The notes under the pieces are model-generated. The model did no database searches, was not told where the DNA came from, and was given only the letters and a program-made list of their open reading frames with translations. Made by a program: the position numbers and the translations under genes. DNA of 6,852 nucleotides from Eubacteriales bacterium (GTDB lineage Bacteria; Bacillota; Clostridia; Oscillospirales; Oscillospiraceae). This document shows, piece by piece, positions 1 to 6,498 of this stretch. The first letter of the stretch is position 1. Every line of letters begins with the position of its first letter. The stretch covers positions 1,048 to 7,899 of the forward strand of contig JAUMXS010000059.1 of the NCBI GenBank assembly GCA_030528965.1, written 5' to 3'.

Positions 1-967
1 GAGGGAAATCGTCTATCAGCGCAGGTATCGCCTGTTCTGCCAGATCTATTCCCTTGTGAGAGACCAGCCGCGTGACCATAGCCAGCAGCGGCATATCCGG
101 CCGCACCGCAAGGCCCAGCTCCCTCTGCAGTGCTGCCTTGTTCTCCCGTTTGGCGGACGGATTATTCCGGGAATAATTTGCTGTCAGAAAGGGGTCCCGC
201 CGGGGATCATACAGCTCGGTATCGATCCCATTTACGATGCCGCACAGTTTGCTCTCCTGCTCCCGCAGGATGCGGTCCAGCCCAAAGGCATAGAAAGGGT
301 CGAGCAATTCCCGGGCATATCGGCGCGAAACTGCATTCACTCTGTCGGAGCATACGATCCCCGTTTTCAGGAAATTCACCGCTCCATCCCAGCGCATAAC
401 GGGAATATCCTCCTCCCGGAGTCCCAAAACGTCCCGGGCAAACTCGATCGGCGCTTTCCCCTGATACTCTGCATTGTGAATCGTAAGGAGCGTACGAACC
501 TCACCGAATCGTCTGTTTCCCCGTGAAAGAATACGCAGAAAAAGCGGTATCAGTGCCGTCTGCCAGTCGCTGCAGTGCAGCACATCCGGAAACCAGTCCA
601 GCTGATGCAGCGTTTCCGTCGCTGCAAGGGAAAACCACGCAAAGCGCTCTCCGTCGTCATAGTATCCGTAAGTACTGTCGCGGTCAAAGTAATAATCATT
701 CTCTAAAAAGAGCATCCGCACTTTACCGACACGCAGAGAAAGCAGCCCGACATGCTGATCACGCCACCCCAGTTGCACACGATACTCTGCAATCCGCTCT
801 GTTTTTTCTCCGAATTTCTCCCGGACGGCCCGGTACCAAGGCAGGATCACCCGTATCTCCGTATCGGGTTCCTGTGCAAGCACCGCGGGTAATGCTACGA
901 TCACATCACCCAACCCACCCGTTTTGAGAAACGGCGCGCACTCACTCGCCGCAAAAAGGATTTTCAA
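1..967 (-). CDS. glgA: Glycogen synthase GlgA (ADP-glucose type), partial: N-terminal 322 residues
   Basis: Cytosolic GT5 glycosyltransferase that transfers glucose from ADP-glucose to the non-reducing end of an alpha-1,4-glucan. The reverse-strand reading begins MKILFAASECAPF and carries the ADP-glucose-binding KTGGL motif at residues 15-19. It continues with HCSDWQTALIP (131-141), LTIHNAEYQG (161-170), NFLKTGIVCSDRVNAVS (198-214), GIVNGID (243-249) and TRLVSHKGIDL (299-309). Arg300 and Lys305 fall where the family has its conserved nucleotide-sugar contacts. Families members are about 470-500 residues, so the second Rossmann domain is cut by the window edge; the frame is open to base 1. The start is a TTG at 967-965, because no ATG or GTG lies in frame nearby and the protein must begin here to keep the standard MKIL N-terminus. 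TTG overlaps the TGA stop of glgD (TTGA), which implies coupled translation. Odd points: Gly20 replaces the usual Ala after KTGGL. Family assignment is secure; the C-terminus is unseen. Confidence 0.96.
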   Translation of the reverse strand, partial: MKILFAASECAPFLKTGGLGDVIVALPAVLAQEPDTEIRVILPWYRAVREKFGEKTERIAEYRVQLGWRDQHVGLLSLRVGKVRMLFLENDYYFDRDSTYGYYDDGERFAWFSLAATETLHQLDWFPDVLHCSDWQTALIPLFLRILSRGNRRFGEVRTLLTIHNAEYQGKAPIEFARDVLGLREEDIPVMRWDGAVNFLKTGIVCSDRVNAVSRRYARELLDPFYAFGLDRILREQESKLCGIVNGIDTELYDPRRDPFLTANYSRNNPSAKRENKAALQRELGLAVRPDMPLLAMVTRLVSHKGIDLAEQAIPALIDDFP

Positions 968-2085
968 ACTGATATTACCGCCCCCTTTCGTAAAACCACG
1001 GGATGCTCTTCCGCTCCGCGCAAATGCACATGGGGAAAAACCGTAACGCCTTTGTCCACGATCACGTTTTCCAAAACCGCCCCCTCGCCGATGCGGCTCC
1101 CCTGCATAACGACACAGCTGGTGAGTTCCGCTCCTTTCCCCACGGTCACCGCACGGAAGAGCACCGAGCGTTCCACCCGCCCGTATACCTCACAGCCGTC
1201 TGCAATCAGGCAGTTTTCCGGCCGGGCGCTGTCTCCGTAAAAGCTCGGGACCTCGTCACGAACCTTGGTAAATACGGGCATATCCGGCCGGAACAGCTCA
1301 TGCATGACCTTCTCATCCAGAAGAGCCAGATTATTCCGGAAATACTCCGCCACACCTGTACTGCGAAAAAAAACGTCACGATGCTCGTGCACGGCAATTC
1401 GCAGTTTTCCCCGGTTGAACCCGCTCTGCAGAAAATCCCGCTCCAGATGATGCAGCCCACGGGCCTGACAGTCCCGTACAGCCTGAATCAGCAGTTCCCG
1501 TGAGAGGATGCAGGCCCCAATCCCTGCAAAACTGCCCGGACCGGGCAGGCAGTCGATCGACATGCCGCACACCGTTCCTCTCCCGTCCGTTTCCAGCACC
1601 AGCTCTGCCCGCTCGCTCTGCCACTTTTCTGCCGGCACGCCCAGAACGGTCACGTCCCGCTCCGTTCCGGCGTGCGCACCCAGAATCGGCCGCAGGTCCA
1701 TTTGGCAAACCGTTGCCGTATCGGTCAGAAAGACATATTCCTCCGTCCTGCGCTCCAAAAAAGTCAGCGCGGCGCCGAGCTCGTCAAGTTTACCCCGGTA
1801 CTTCCCTCTCTGCCCCGCAACAAATGGCGGCAGCAGCACCAGTCCTCCGTTTTTTCGATCCAGATCCCACTCTCTGCAGCTGCCCAGATGGTCCAGAAGG
1901 GAACGATAATTGGAGGTCGTGATGATCCCCACTGTATTGATCCCGGAATTAACCAGATTGGACAGCGTGAAATCAATGAGCCGGTACCGTCCGCCGAAAG
2001 GCAGAGATGCCACCGTCCTGTCCCGCGTCAGCTCATCCAGTGCTGCGTTATACAATCCGCAAAATACAACGCCGATCATCGGCAT
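964..2085 (-). CDS. glgD: GlgD, degenerate ADP-glucose pyrophosphorylase subunit
   Basis: This 373-residue paralogue of GlgC is found mostly in Firmicutes and is known as the partner subunit that modulates GlgC in heteromeric ADP-glucose pyrophosphorylase. The nucleotidyltransferase fold is recognisable: SLPFGGRYRLIDFTLSN at 27-43, SGINTVGI at 47-54, REWDLDR at 71-77. The C-terminal third (about 285-373) has the hexapeptide-like rhythm of a left-handed beta-helix. The catalytic features are lost. The N-terminal LAGGQGSRL loop of GlgC is replaced by FCGLYNAALDEL. The GDHIYKMD segment with the catalytic Asp reads TATVCQMD, putting Ala124 at that position. The EKP glucose-1-phosphate lysine motif has no counterpart. 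It is therefore probably non-catalytic (inference). ATG at 2085 is chosen because GGAGGGAGGA lies 5 nt upstream; ATG at 2079 is the only close alternative. It starts 15 bp after glgC and overlaps glgA by 4 bp. Confidence 0.94.
   Translation of the reverse strand: MPMIGVVFCGLYNAALDELTRDRTVASLPFGGRYRLIDFTLSNLVNSGINTVGIITTSNYRSLLDHLGSCREWDLDRKNGGLVLLPPFVAGQRGKYRGKLDELGAALTFLERRTEEYVFLTDTATVCQMDLRPILGAHAGTERDVTVLGVPAEKWQSERAELVLETDGRGTVCGMSIDCLPGPGSFAGIGACILSRELLIQAVRDCQARGLHHLERDFLQSGFNRGKLRIAVHEHRDVFFRSTGVAEYFRNNLALLDEKVMHELFRPDMPVFTKVRDEVPSFYGDSARPENCLIADGCEVYGRVERSVLFRAVTVGKGAELTSCVVMQGSRIGEGAVLENVIVDKGVTVFPHVHLRGAEEHPVVLRKGAVISV
981..988 (-). promoter_or_regulatory. Shine-Dalgarno of glgA, inside the end of glgD
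   Basis: The reverse strand reads AAAGGGGG here, the only purine-rich ribosome-binding candidate ahead of the TTG start of glgA. The spacing to the TTG is about 13 nt, longer than the usual 5-9. Weak start, imperfect site and long spacing suggest that glgA depends on ribosomes terminating on glgD. Confidence 0.55.
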
Positions 2086-2100
2086 GGTGTTCCTCCCTCC

Positions 2101-3291
2101 TCAACGGATAATGCCCGCGCCCACATGCTCGCCGGCTTCCAGCGTTTTCCCATGCCCCAGAACGCTGATCCCCGGCCAGTCGGTGCATCCGCCGTTCTTT
2201 CCGCTCTGTCCCAAGTGCGCTCCGGCACCTATCTCACAGTTTTCGCCCACGACAGCACAGCTGATGTACGCGCCGCGGCGGATCATCGTTCCCGGCATGA
2301 TTACGCTGCCCCGCACCACAGCCCCCTCTTCCACCGTACAGCCGGTGGAAAGGATCGAGTTTTCCACCCGACCACGCACCATGCAGCCCTCCGTCACAAA
2401 AGCATTCCGCAGCACCGCACCGGAAGTCAGCAGGCTTGACGGATACGCATAATTGCGCGAATAGATCTTAAACTGCGGATCGCGCATGCCCAGCGGATCC
2501 TCCGGATCCAAAAGATCCATATTTGCCTCCCAAAGGCTTTCCAGTGTCCCGACATCCTTCCAATACCCGGAAAAAGGATAGGCAAATACACGCCGGTCGT
2601 CTCTCAGCATCGCGGGAATAACGTTTTTCCCGAAATCCCTTTCCGATGTTGGGTCCGCCTCATCCGCCAGCAGATACTCCCGCAGAAAGCTCCATGTGAA
2701 CATATATACACCCATTGATGCCCGCGTACTGCGCGGATTTTTCGGTTTTTCCTCAAATTCCGTTACGGCACCGTTTTCATCGGCACAGAGCACACCCATG
2801 CGCCGGGCATCCTCCCGGCTTACATCCAGCGCCGCAATGGTACACTCCGCTTTGTGGTCCTGATGGAAGCGGAGCATCTTCCGGTAGTCCATTTTGTAGA
2901 TGTGATCCCCGGAGATCACGAGAACATAGGTCGGCCGATACCGTTCAATGAAGGAACTGTTCTGGAATATGGCATTGGCCGTTCCCAGATACCATTCATT
3001 TCCCTCTGATTTGGTATAGGGCGGCAGAATATGTGCCCCGCCGAAACTGCGGTCAAGATCCCAGGGACGGCCGTTTCCAATATAATCATTGAGTTCCAGC
3101 GGCTGATACTGGGTAAGGATCCCGACAGTGTCTATGCCGGAATTGATGCAGTTGGAAAGGGAAAAATCAATGATGCGGTACTTGCCGCCAAATGGCATGG
3201 CAGGCTTGGCGGTATTCTCCGTCAGCACACGCAGTCGACTTCCCTGTCCGCCCGCAAGAAGCATGGCTATACAGGTTTTCCCCCGGTTCAT
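2101..3291 (-). CDS. glgC: Glucose-1-phosphate adenylyltransferase GlgC (catalytic subunit)
   Basis: Makes ADP-glucose and pyrophosphate from ATP and glucose-1-phosphate, the committed and usually allosterically controlled step of bacterial glycogen synthesis. It is 396 residues long, normal for the family (about 380-430). Visible motifs, in order: nucleotide loop LAGGQGSRL (12-20); [19 protein letters not shown] (29-47); RPWDLDR (75-81); GTANAI (103-108); [10 protein letters not shown] (127-136) with the catalytic Asp129; EFEEKP (178-183) with the sugar-phosphate lysine Lys182; [11 protein letters not shown] (216-226); [15 protein letters not shown] (243-257). A left-handed beta-helix domain follows from about 285. 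The start ATG at 3291 sits in an ATGA overlap with the glgB stop and has a strong AAAAAGGAGG 7 nt upstream, inside glgB; an internal Met10 lies too close to the nucleotide loop. All expected catalytic residues are present, so this should be the active subunit beside GlgD. Confidence 0.97.
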   Translation of the reverse strand: MNRGKTCIAMLLAGGQGSRLRVLTENTAKPAMPFGGKYRIIDFSLSNCINSGIDTVGILTQYQPLELNDYIGNGRPWDLDRSFGGAHILPPYTKSEGNEWYLGTANAIFQNSSFIERYRPTYVLVISGDHIYKMDYRKMLRFHQDHKAECTIAALDVSREDARRMGVLCADENGAVTEFEEKPKNPRSTRASMGVYMFTWSFLREYLLADEADPTSERDFGKNVIPAMLRDDRRVFAYPFSGYWKDVGTLESLWEANMDLLDPEDPLGMRDPQFKIYSRNYAYPSSLLTSGAVLRNAFVTEGCMVRGRVENSILSTGCTVEEGAVVRGSVIMPGTMIRRGAYISCAVVGENCEIGAGAHLGQSGKNGGCTDWPGISVLGHGKTLEAGEHVGAGIIR

Positions 3292-5219
3292 GGTGATGCC
3301 TCCTTTTTCGGTATTTTTCTCCCGCTTGATCGTTTCGGTACATCGTAAAACACAACAGCAAGCGGCGGCAGGGTAAATCGCCCGGACTGTGAAAAACCGT
3401 GCATGGGGACCTTTTCACTCTCCACGGGAGAAGGCTTCAGTCCCGTTCCGCCGTAGCAGCGTGCATCCCCGGAAAACATCGGTATGTATCTTCCGGCTTC
3501 CGGCAAGCCCAAACGATAGTTTTTTCTCGCGATGGGGCAGAAATTGCACACGACGAGCAGTCTGTCCTCCTCCCCGCTCCGTAAAAAAGCCGCCACGCTG
3601 TTGTCCCGGTCATCATGGGAAATCCATTGAAAACCATCCCAGCCGTAATCATTTTCCCAAAGTGCCGGGCGTGAGAGATACAGCCGGTTCAAATCTCTCA
3701 CGAACTTCCGCAGCTGCTTGTGCTGTTCGTGCTCCAGCAGCTTCCAGTCCAGTTCTTTTTCACTGTCCCACTCGGATAACTGTCCGAACTCCCCGCCCAT
3801 GAAGAGCAGTTTTTTCCCTGGCGAAGCCATCATATAGGCATAAAGCACGCGCAGATTCTGAAGCTTTTCCTCATATCTCCCGGGCATTTTCCCGAGCAGA
3901 GATTTTTTCCCATAAACGACCTCATCATGAGAGAGCGTAAGCACAAAATTCTCCGCGAAAGCGTAAGTCAGCGGAAATGTAAGCTTTTCATGAAGTCCCT
4001 TGCGAAACAGCGGATCTGCCGACATGTATTCCAGCGTATCATGCATCCAGCCGAGACTCCATTTGAAGGTAAAGCCCAACCCACCGACATAATCCGGTCT
4101 TGTGACCAGCGGAAAAGTGGTTGATTCCTCAGCAAGCATAAGTACGCCGGGGTTTTGGGCATAGCAGGCACGGTTCAGATCGCGCAGCAGAGAGACAGCG
4201 GCCAGATTCACATGACCCCCATACTCATTCGGCCGCCACGGGCCGCCCTGACGTCCGTAGTCAAGGTAGAGCATGGAGGCCACGGCATCCACACGCAGTC
4301 CATCAACATGGTATTTGTCCAGCCAGTATACGGCGCTGGAGATCAAAAAAGAACGCACTTCATTCCGCCCAAAATCAAAAGTCCGGGTCCCCCATTCGGG
4401 ATGGTCGCGTAAAAGAGGGTCGGTGGGCTCATAACAATAACCGCCGTCAAACTCGAACAATCCGCACTCATCCCGTGGGAAATGCGCCCCGACCCAATCC
4501 AGAATGACGCCGATACCGTGCGCATGGCAGATATTCACAAAGCGCATGAAATCCCTCGGTGACCCGAATCGTGCACTGGGCGCAAACCAGCCGGTGCACT
4601 GATAGCCCCAGGAACGGTCATAAGGATGTTCCGCCACCGGGAGCAATTCAATATGTGTATAGCCCATATTGCGGGCATATACGGCAAGCTCCTTTGCGCA
4701 GTTGGCATAGGAGAGGAACTCCCCGTTTGAACCGCGCCGCCACGAGCCGAGATGGACCTCATAGATATTCAGCGGGGATGACAGCTGATTCCCCTCACGG
4801 CGTGCAGCGCACCATTCCTCATCCGTCCAGCGAAAGCCCCGCAGATCGCAGATCCGGCTTGTATTATCGGGCCGCAGGCCCATGGAAAAGCCGTAAGGAT
4901 CACTCTTATACACCGTACCGCCTCCGGCGCAGCCAATATGGTATTTGTACGCCTGTCCACGCTGCGGGAGATTGGAAAATCCCTCCCACACGCCGCCGCC
5001 GATGGGCCTAAGTTCCATGGATTTATGGGGATCCCAGGAACAAAACTCCCCGATTACCTGTACAAAGCGTGCATGCGGTGCCCAGACGCGGAACACAAAA
5101 CCATCCTGCCCGTTCTTTCGAGCCGGGTGACAGCCCATGAAGGTATACGCCTCCGAAGATGCCTCTGCTCCGAAGGCACGCAGTTTTTCCGTAAGTTTTC
5201 TTTTCTTGCGGTTGCCCAT
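3288..5219 (-). CDS. glgB: 1,4-alpha-glucan branching enzyme GlgB (GH13)
   Basis: Cleaves alpha-1,4 chains and re-attaches them in alpha-1,6 linkage, giving glycogen its branches. It has 643 residues, in the family's normal range. An N-terminal CBM48-like module spans about 40-100 ([27 protein letters not shown]). The GH13 barrel runs from about 150 ([10 protein letters not shown]) to 490, and a C-terminal beta domain ends near 628 before a basic tail. Catalytic regions are intact: region I DWVGAHFP (241-248), region [12 protein letters not shown] with nucleophile Asp311, region III MLAEEST with acid/base Glu364, and region IV TLSHDE with Asp432. The spacings 53 and 121 residues from the nucleophile match those of E. 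coli GlgB (D405, E458, D526). One oddity is Gly244, where region I usually has Pro. ATG at 5219 is preceded by GAGGAG at 5232-5227, with 7 nt spacing. It is the first gene of the operon and overlaps glgC by 4 bp. Confidence 0.97.
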   Translation of the reverse strand: MGNRKKRKLTEKLRAFGAEASSEAYTFMGCHPARKNGQDGFVFRVWAPHARFVQVIGEFCSWDPHKSMELRPIGGGVWEGFSNLPQRGQAYKYHIGCAGGGTVYKSDPYGFSMGLRPDNTSRICDLRGFRWTDEEWCAARREGNQLSSPLNIYEVHLGSWRRGSNGEFLSYANCAKELAVYARNMGYTHIELLPVAEHPYDRSWGYQCTGWFAPSARFGSPRDFMRFVNICHAHGIGVILDWVGAHFPRDECGLFEFDGGYCYEPTDPLLRDHPEWGTRTFDFGRNEVRSFLISSAVYWLDKYHVDGLRVDAVASMLYLDYGRQGGPWRPNEYGGHVNLAAVSLLRDLNRACYAQNPGVLMLAEESTTFPLVTRPDYVGGLGFTFKWSLGWMHDTLEYMSADPLFRKGLHEKLTFPLTYAFAENFVLTLSHDEVVYGKKSLLGKMPGRYEEKLQNLRVLYAYMMASPGKKLLFMGGEFGQLSEWDSEKELDWKLLEHEQHKQLRKFVRDLNRLYLSRPALWENDYGWDGFQWISHDDRDNSVAAFLRSGEEDRLLVVCNFCPIARKNYRLGLPEAGRYIPMFSGDARCYGGTGLKPSPVESEKVPMHGFSQSGRFTLPPLAVVFYDVPKRSSGRKIPKKEASP

Positions 5220-5266
5220 GCCATTACTCCTCTTTTTCCAAAAGGCCTTTGCTCGTATTCCGCTCC

Positions 5267-5295
5267 ATTATACGTCCTGTCTCTTTGCAGATTCT
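5267..5295 (-). promoter_or_regulatory. Probable promoter of the glgBCDA operon
   Basis: The reverse strand has a perfect sigma-A -10 hexamer TATAAT at 5272-5267, placing the start of transcription near 5260 and giving a leader of about 40 nt before glgB. There is no good TTGACA at 16-18 bp spacing: the hexamer there reads AGAATC (5295-5290). A minus-strand A-tract-rich stretch (5332-5370) lies upstream and could act as an UP-like element. The strong -10 with a poor -35 is what an activator-dependent promoter looks like. No start site is proven. Confidence 0.6.
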
Positions 5296-5331
5296 GACGA
5301 ACCAACCTAAGGGTACAAAAGGAGAATCTGC
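5287..5331. repeat. Perfect 9-bp inverted repeat, GCAGATTCT / AGAATCTGC
   Basis: GCAGATTCT at 5287-5295 and its exact reverse complement AGAATCTGC at 5323-5331 are separated by 27 bp, with 36 bp between arm centres. The left arm covers the expected -35 position of the glg promoter. It could be a pair of operator half-sites or a long-loop hairpin. A terminator is unlikely: the right arm is followed by TTTTCTTT on the plus strand, but no plus-strand gene precedes it. Confidence 0.6.
5295..5301 (+). promoter_or_regulatory. Candidate Spo0A box (TGACGAA) at the glg promoter
   Basis: TGACGAA on the plus strand fits the 0A-box consensus TGNCGAA (canonical TGTCGAA). It lies 22 bp upstream of the glg -10 box, at the edge of the -35 region. 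The sequence match is direct, but a 7-mer with one free position is expected by chance about once in eight such regions, so binding is an inference supported mainly by position and by the spore-forming context. Confidence 0.35.
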
Positions 5332-5370
5332 TTTTCTTTCCCTGTCTTTTTTTGTTTTCCCCGCCTTTTT

Positions 5371-5389
5371 GAGCCGACATGTCAGGCTC
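5371..5389. repeat. Short bulged hairpin / dyad GAGCC-GACATGTC-A-GGCTC
   Basis: GAGCC (5371-5375) pairs with GGCTC (5385-5389). Between them is the palindrome GACATGTC and a single unpaired A at 5384, giving about 7 paired bases and a CATG loop. On neither strand is it followed directly by a U-run, so it is not a convincing terminator. It sits between the two promoters and may be a protein-binding dyad. Confidence 0.4.
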
Positions 5390-5416
5390 CGTCGTTTTGC
5401 CGCAATGACCCGGATG

Positions 5417-5445
5417 CAATATTTTTATCCATGCGGGGCATACTG
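5417..5445 (+). promoter_or_regulatory. Candidate sigma-G-like promoter of spoVAD
   Basis: CAATA (5417-5421), then 17 bp, then CATACTG (5439-5445) matches the forespore sigma-G pattern GHATR / CATNHTA at 4 of 5 and 6 of 7 positions. Transcription would start near 5452, just ahead of the ribosome-binding site AAAGGGAGG (5456-5464). SpoVA genes are known members of the sigma-G regulon. A weaker sigma-A-like alternative overlaps it: TTGCCG (5397-5402), 17 bp, TATTTT (5420-5425). Confidence 0.45.
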
Positions 5446-5471
5446 TGGAAAGTTGAAAGGGAGGACATTCC

Positions 5472-6494
5472 ATGGGCATCAAACGAATGGGACAACAGAC
5501 GATACGACTGGAAAACCCGCCTTCGATCGCAGCAGGTGCTTGCGTCGTCGGCAAAAAAGAGGGTCAAGGCCCCCTGCGGGACTGGTTTGACTATATCAGC
5601 GAGGATTCATATTTCGGCGAACAGAGCTGGGAAAAAGCGGAAAGCACCATGCTTTCCCGCTGCTTCGCACTCGCCTGCGACAAGGCTAAGCTTCCGCCCT
5701 CGGACGTACAATATATTTTCTCCGGCGACCTTTTGAATCAATGCACAGGTTCCGCCTTTGCTCTGCGGGACTCCAATATCCCGTTCTTCGGGCTTTACGG
5801 TGCCTGTTCCACGATGGCAGAATCTTTATCGCTCGCGGCAATGACGATAGACGGCGGCTTCGCGGACATCGCAGGTGCCATGACCTGCTCGCATTTCTGT
5901 TCTGCGGAGCGACAGTTCCGTCTGCCGCTGGAATACGGCGGTCAGCGAACACCGACGGCACAGTGGACCGTGACCGGTGCCGGTGCGCTGATTCTGCGTT
6001 CGGAGGGTCCCGGGCCTTATGTAACACATGTCACGACCGGCCGCATTGTGGATGCCGGCGTGACCGATGCAGCCAACATGGGCGCAGCTATGGCCCCTGC
6101 CGCATATGAAACTCTGAAGGCGCACTTTGAAGACACCGCACGCAAGCCTTCGGACTATGACGCCATTGTCACAGGGGATCTGGGGCGCATCGGGCATGAA
6201 ATACTCTGTGATCTGTTCCGTAATGACGGTGTGGATCTGGGCCCGGCCTGTACCGACTGCGGTCTGCTGATTTACGCGCAGCGTGCACAGGATGTACACG
6301 CCGGCGGATCCGGCTGCGGCTGTGCAGCCTCTGTTCTGGCCGGGCATATTCTGCGGCAGCTCACCGAAGGGATCTGGCCGCGGGTGCTTTTTGCCGCTAC
6401 CGGCGCTCTCATGTCGCCGACATCCTCGCTGCAGGGAGAGAGCATCCCCGGTATCTGCCATGCCGTCGCGCTGGATATGAATCGGAAGGGGTGA
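5472..6494 (+). CDS. spoVAD: Stage V sporulation protein AD (SpoVAD), DPA-binding
   Basis: Soluble component of the SpoVA apparatus in the spore inner membrane; the family has a thiolase-like fold and binds dipicolinic acid (DPA) for its uptake into the forespore. The product has 340 residues against 338 in B. subtilis. The N-terminus is diagnostic: RMGQQTIRLENPPSI (5-19) and VVGKKEGQGPL (25-35). Further family segments are SWEKAEST (52-59), FFGLYGACSTMAE (105-117) with Cys112 at the thiolase nucleophile position, EYGGQRTPTAQWTVTGAGA (154-172), GGSGCGCAAS (278-287) and SSLQGESIPGICHAVALDM (318-336). The ATG at 5472 is preceded by AAAGGGAGG with 7 nt spacing; Met6 is the only near alternative and has no site. 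Usually spoVAC lies directly upstream; here glgB does, in opposite orientation. spoVAE follows after 4 bp. Confidence 0.96.
   Translation: MGIKRMGQQTIRLENPPSIAAGACVVGKKEGQGPLRDWFDYISEDSYFGEQSWEKAESTMLSRCFALACDKAKLPPSDVQYIFSGDLLNQCTGSAFALRDSNIPFFGLYGACSTMAESLSLAAMTIDGGFADIAGAMTCSHFCSAERQFRLPLEYGGQRTPTAQWTVTGAGALILRSEGPGPYVTHVTTGRIVDAGVTDAANMGAAMAPAAYETLKAHFEDTARKPSDYDAIVTGDLGRIGHEILCDLFRNDGVDLGPACTDCGLLIYAQRAQDVHAGGSGCGCAASVLAGHILRQLTEGIWPRVLFAATGALMSPTSSLQGESIPGICHAVALDMNRKG
6486..6494 (+). promoter_or_regulatory. Shine-Dalgarno of spoVAE overlapping the spoVAD stop
   Basis: AAGGGGTGA is close to the full anti-SD complement AAGGAGGTGA, and its last three bases are the TGA stop of spoVAD. It lies 4 nt before the ATG of spoVAE and points to coupled translation. 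Confidence 0.65.
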
Positions 6495-6498
6495 AAAG

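Larger units (their letters stand above)
5220..5471. other. Divergent intergenic region between glgB and spoVAD
   Basis: This 252-bp non-coding gap must hold the control signals for both blocks. From left to right: glgB leader with its ribosome-binding site and a 10-bp palindrome (AAAGGCCTTT, 5241-5250), a minus-strand -10 box, a Spo0A-box-like site within a 9-bp inverted repeat, a T-rich stretch (5332-5370, A-tracts on the minus strand), a bulged hairpin, and the spoVAD promoter candidates. Open frames crossing it lack ribosome-binding sites and resemble no protein I recognise. I see no riboswitch or T-box. Confidence 0.85.

Noticed and set aside
1672..2452. Long plus-strand open frames opposite glgC and glgD
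   Set aside because: They are antisense to two clear enzymes, and their low-complexity Pro/Arg/Ser-rich translations look like reverse-strand shadows.
2494..2512. GGATCC-TCC-GGATCC duplicated palindrome in glgC
   Set aside because: It encodes the repeated Asp-Pro in LLDPEDPLG and is explained by coding.
5266..5272. CATTATA on the plus strand as a sigma-G -10 box
   Set aside because: It matches CATNHTA perfectly but has no GHATR at 17-18 bp upstream and lies 200 bp from spoVAD; it is better explained as the reverse of the glg TATAAT.
5332..5370. T-rich run as a rho-independent terminator
   Set aside because: No plus-strand gene ends upstream, and the only stem before it has a 27-nt loop; A-tract promoter DNA on the minus strand is the simpler reading.
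5249..5590. Plus-strand open frame across the intergenic region into spoVAD
   Set aside because: It has no ribosome-binding site, resembles no known family, and overlaps the well-supported spoVAD in another frame.
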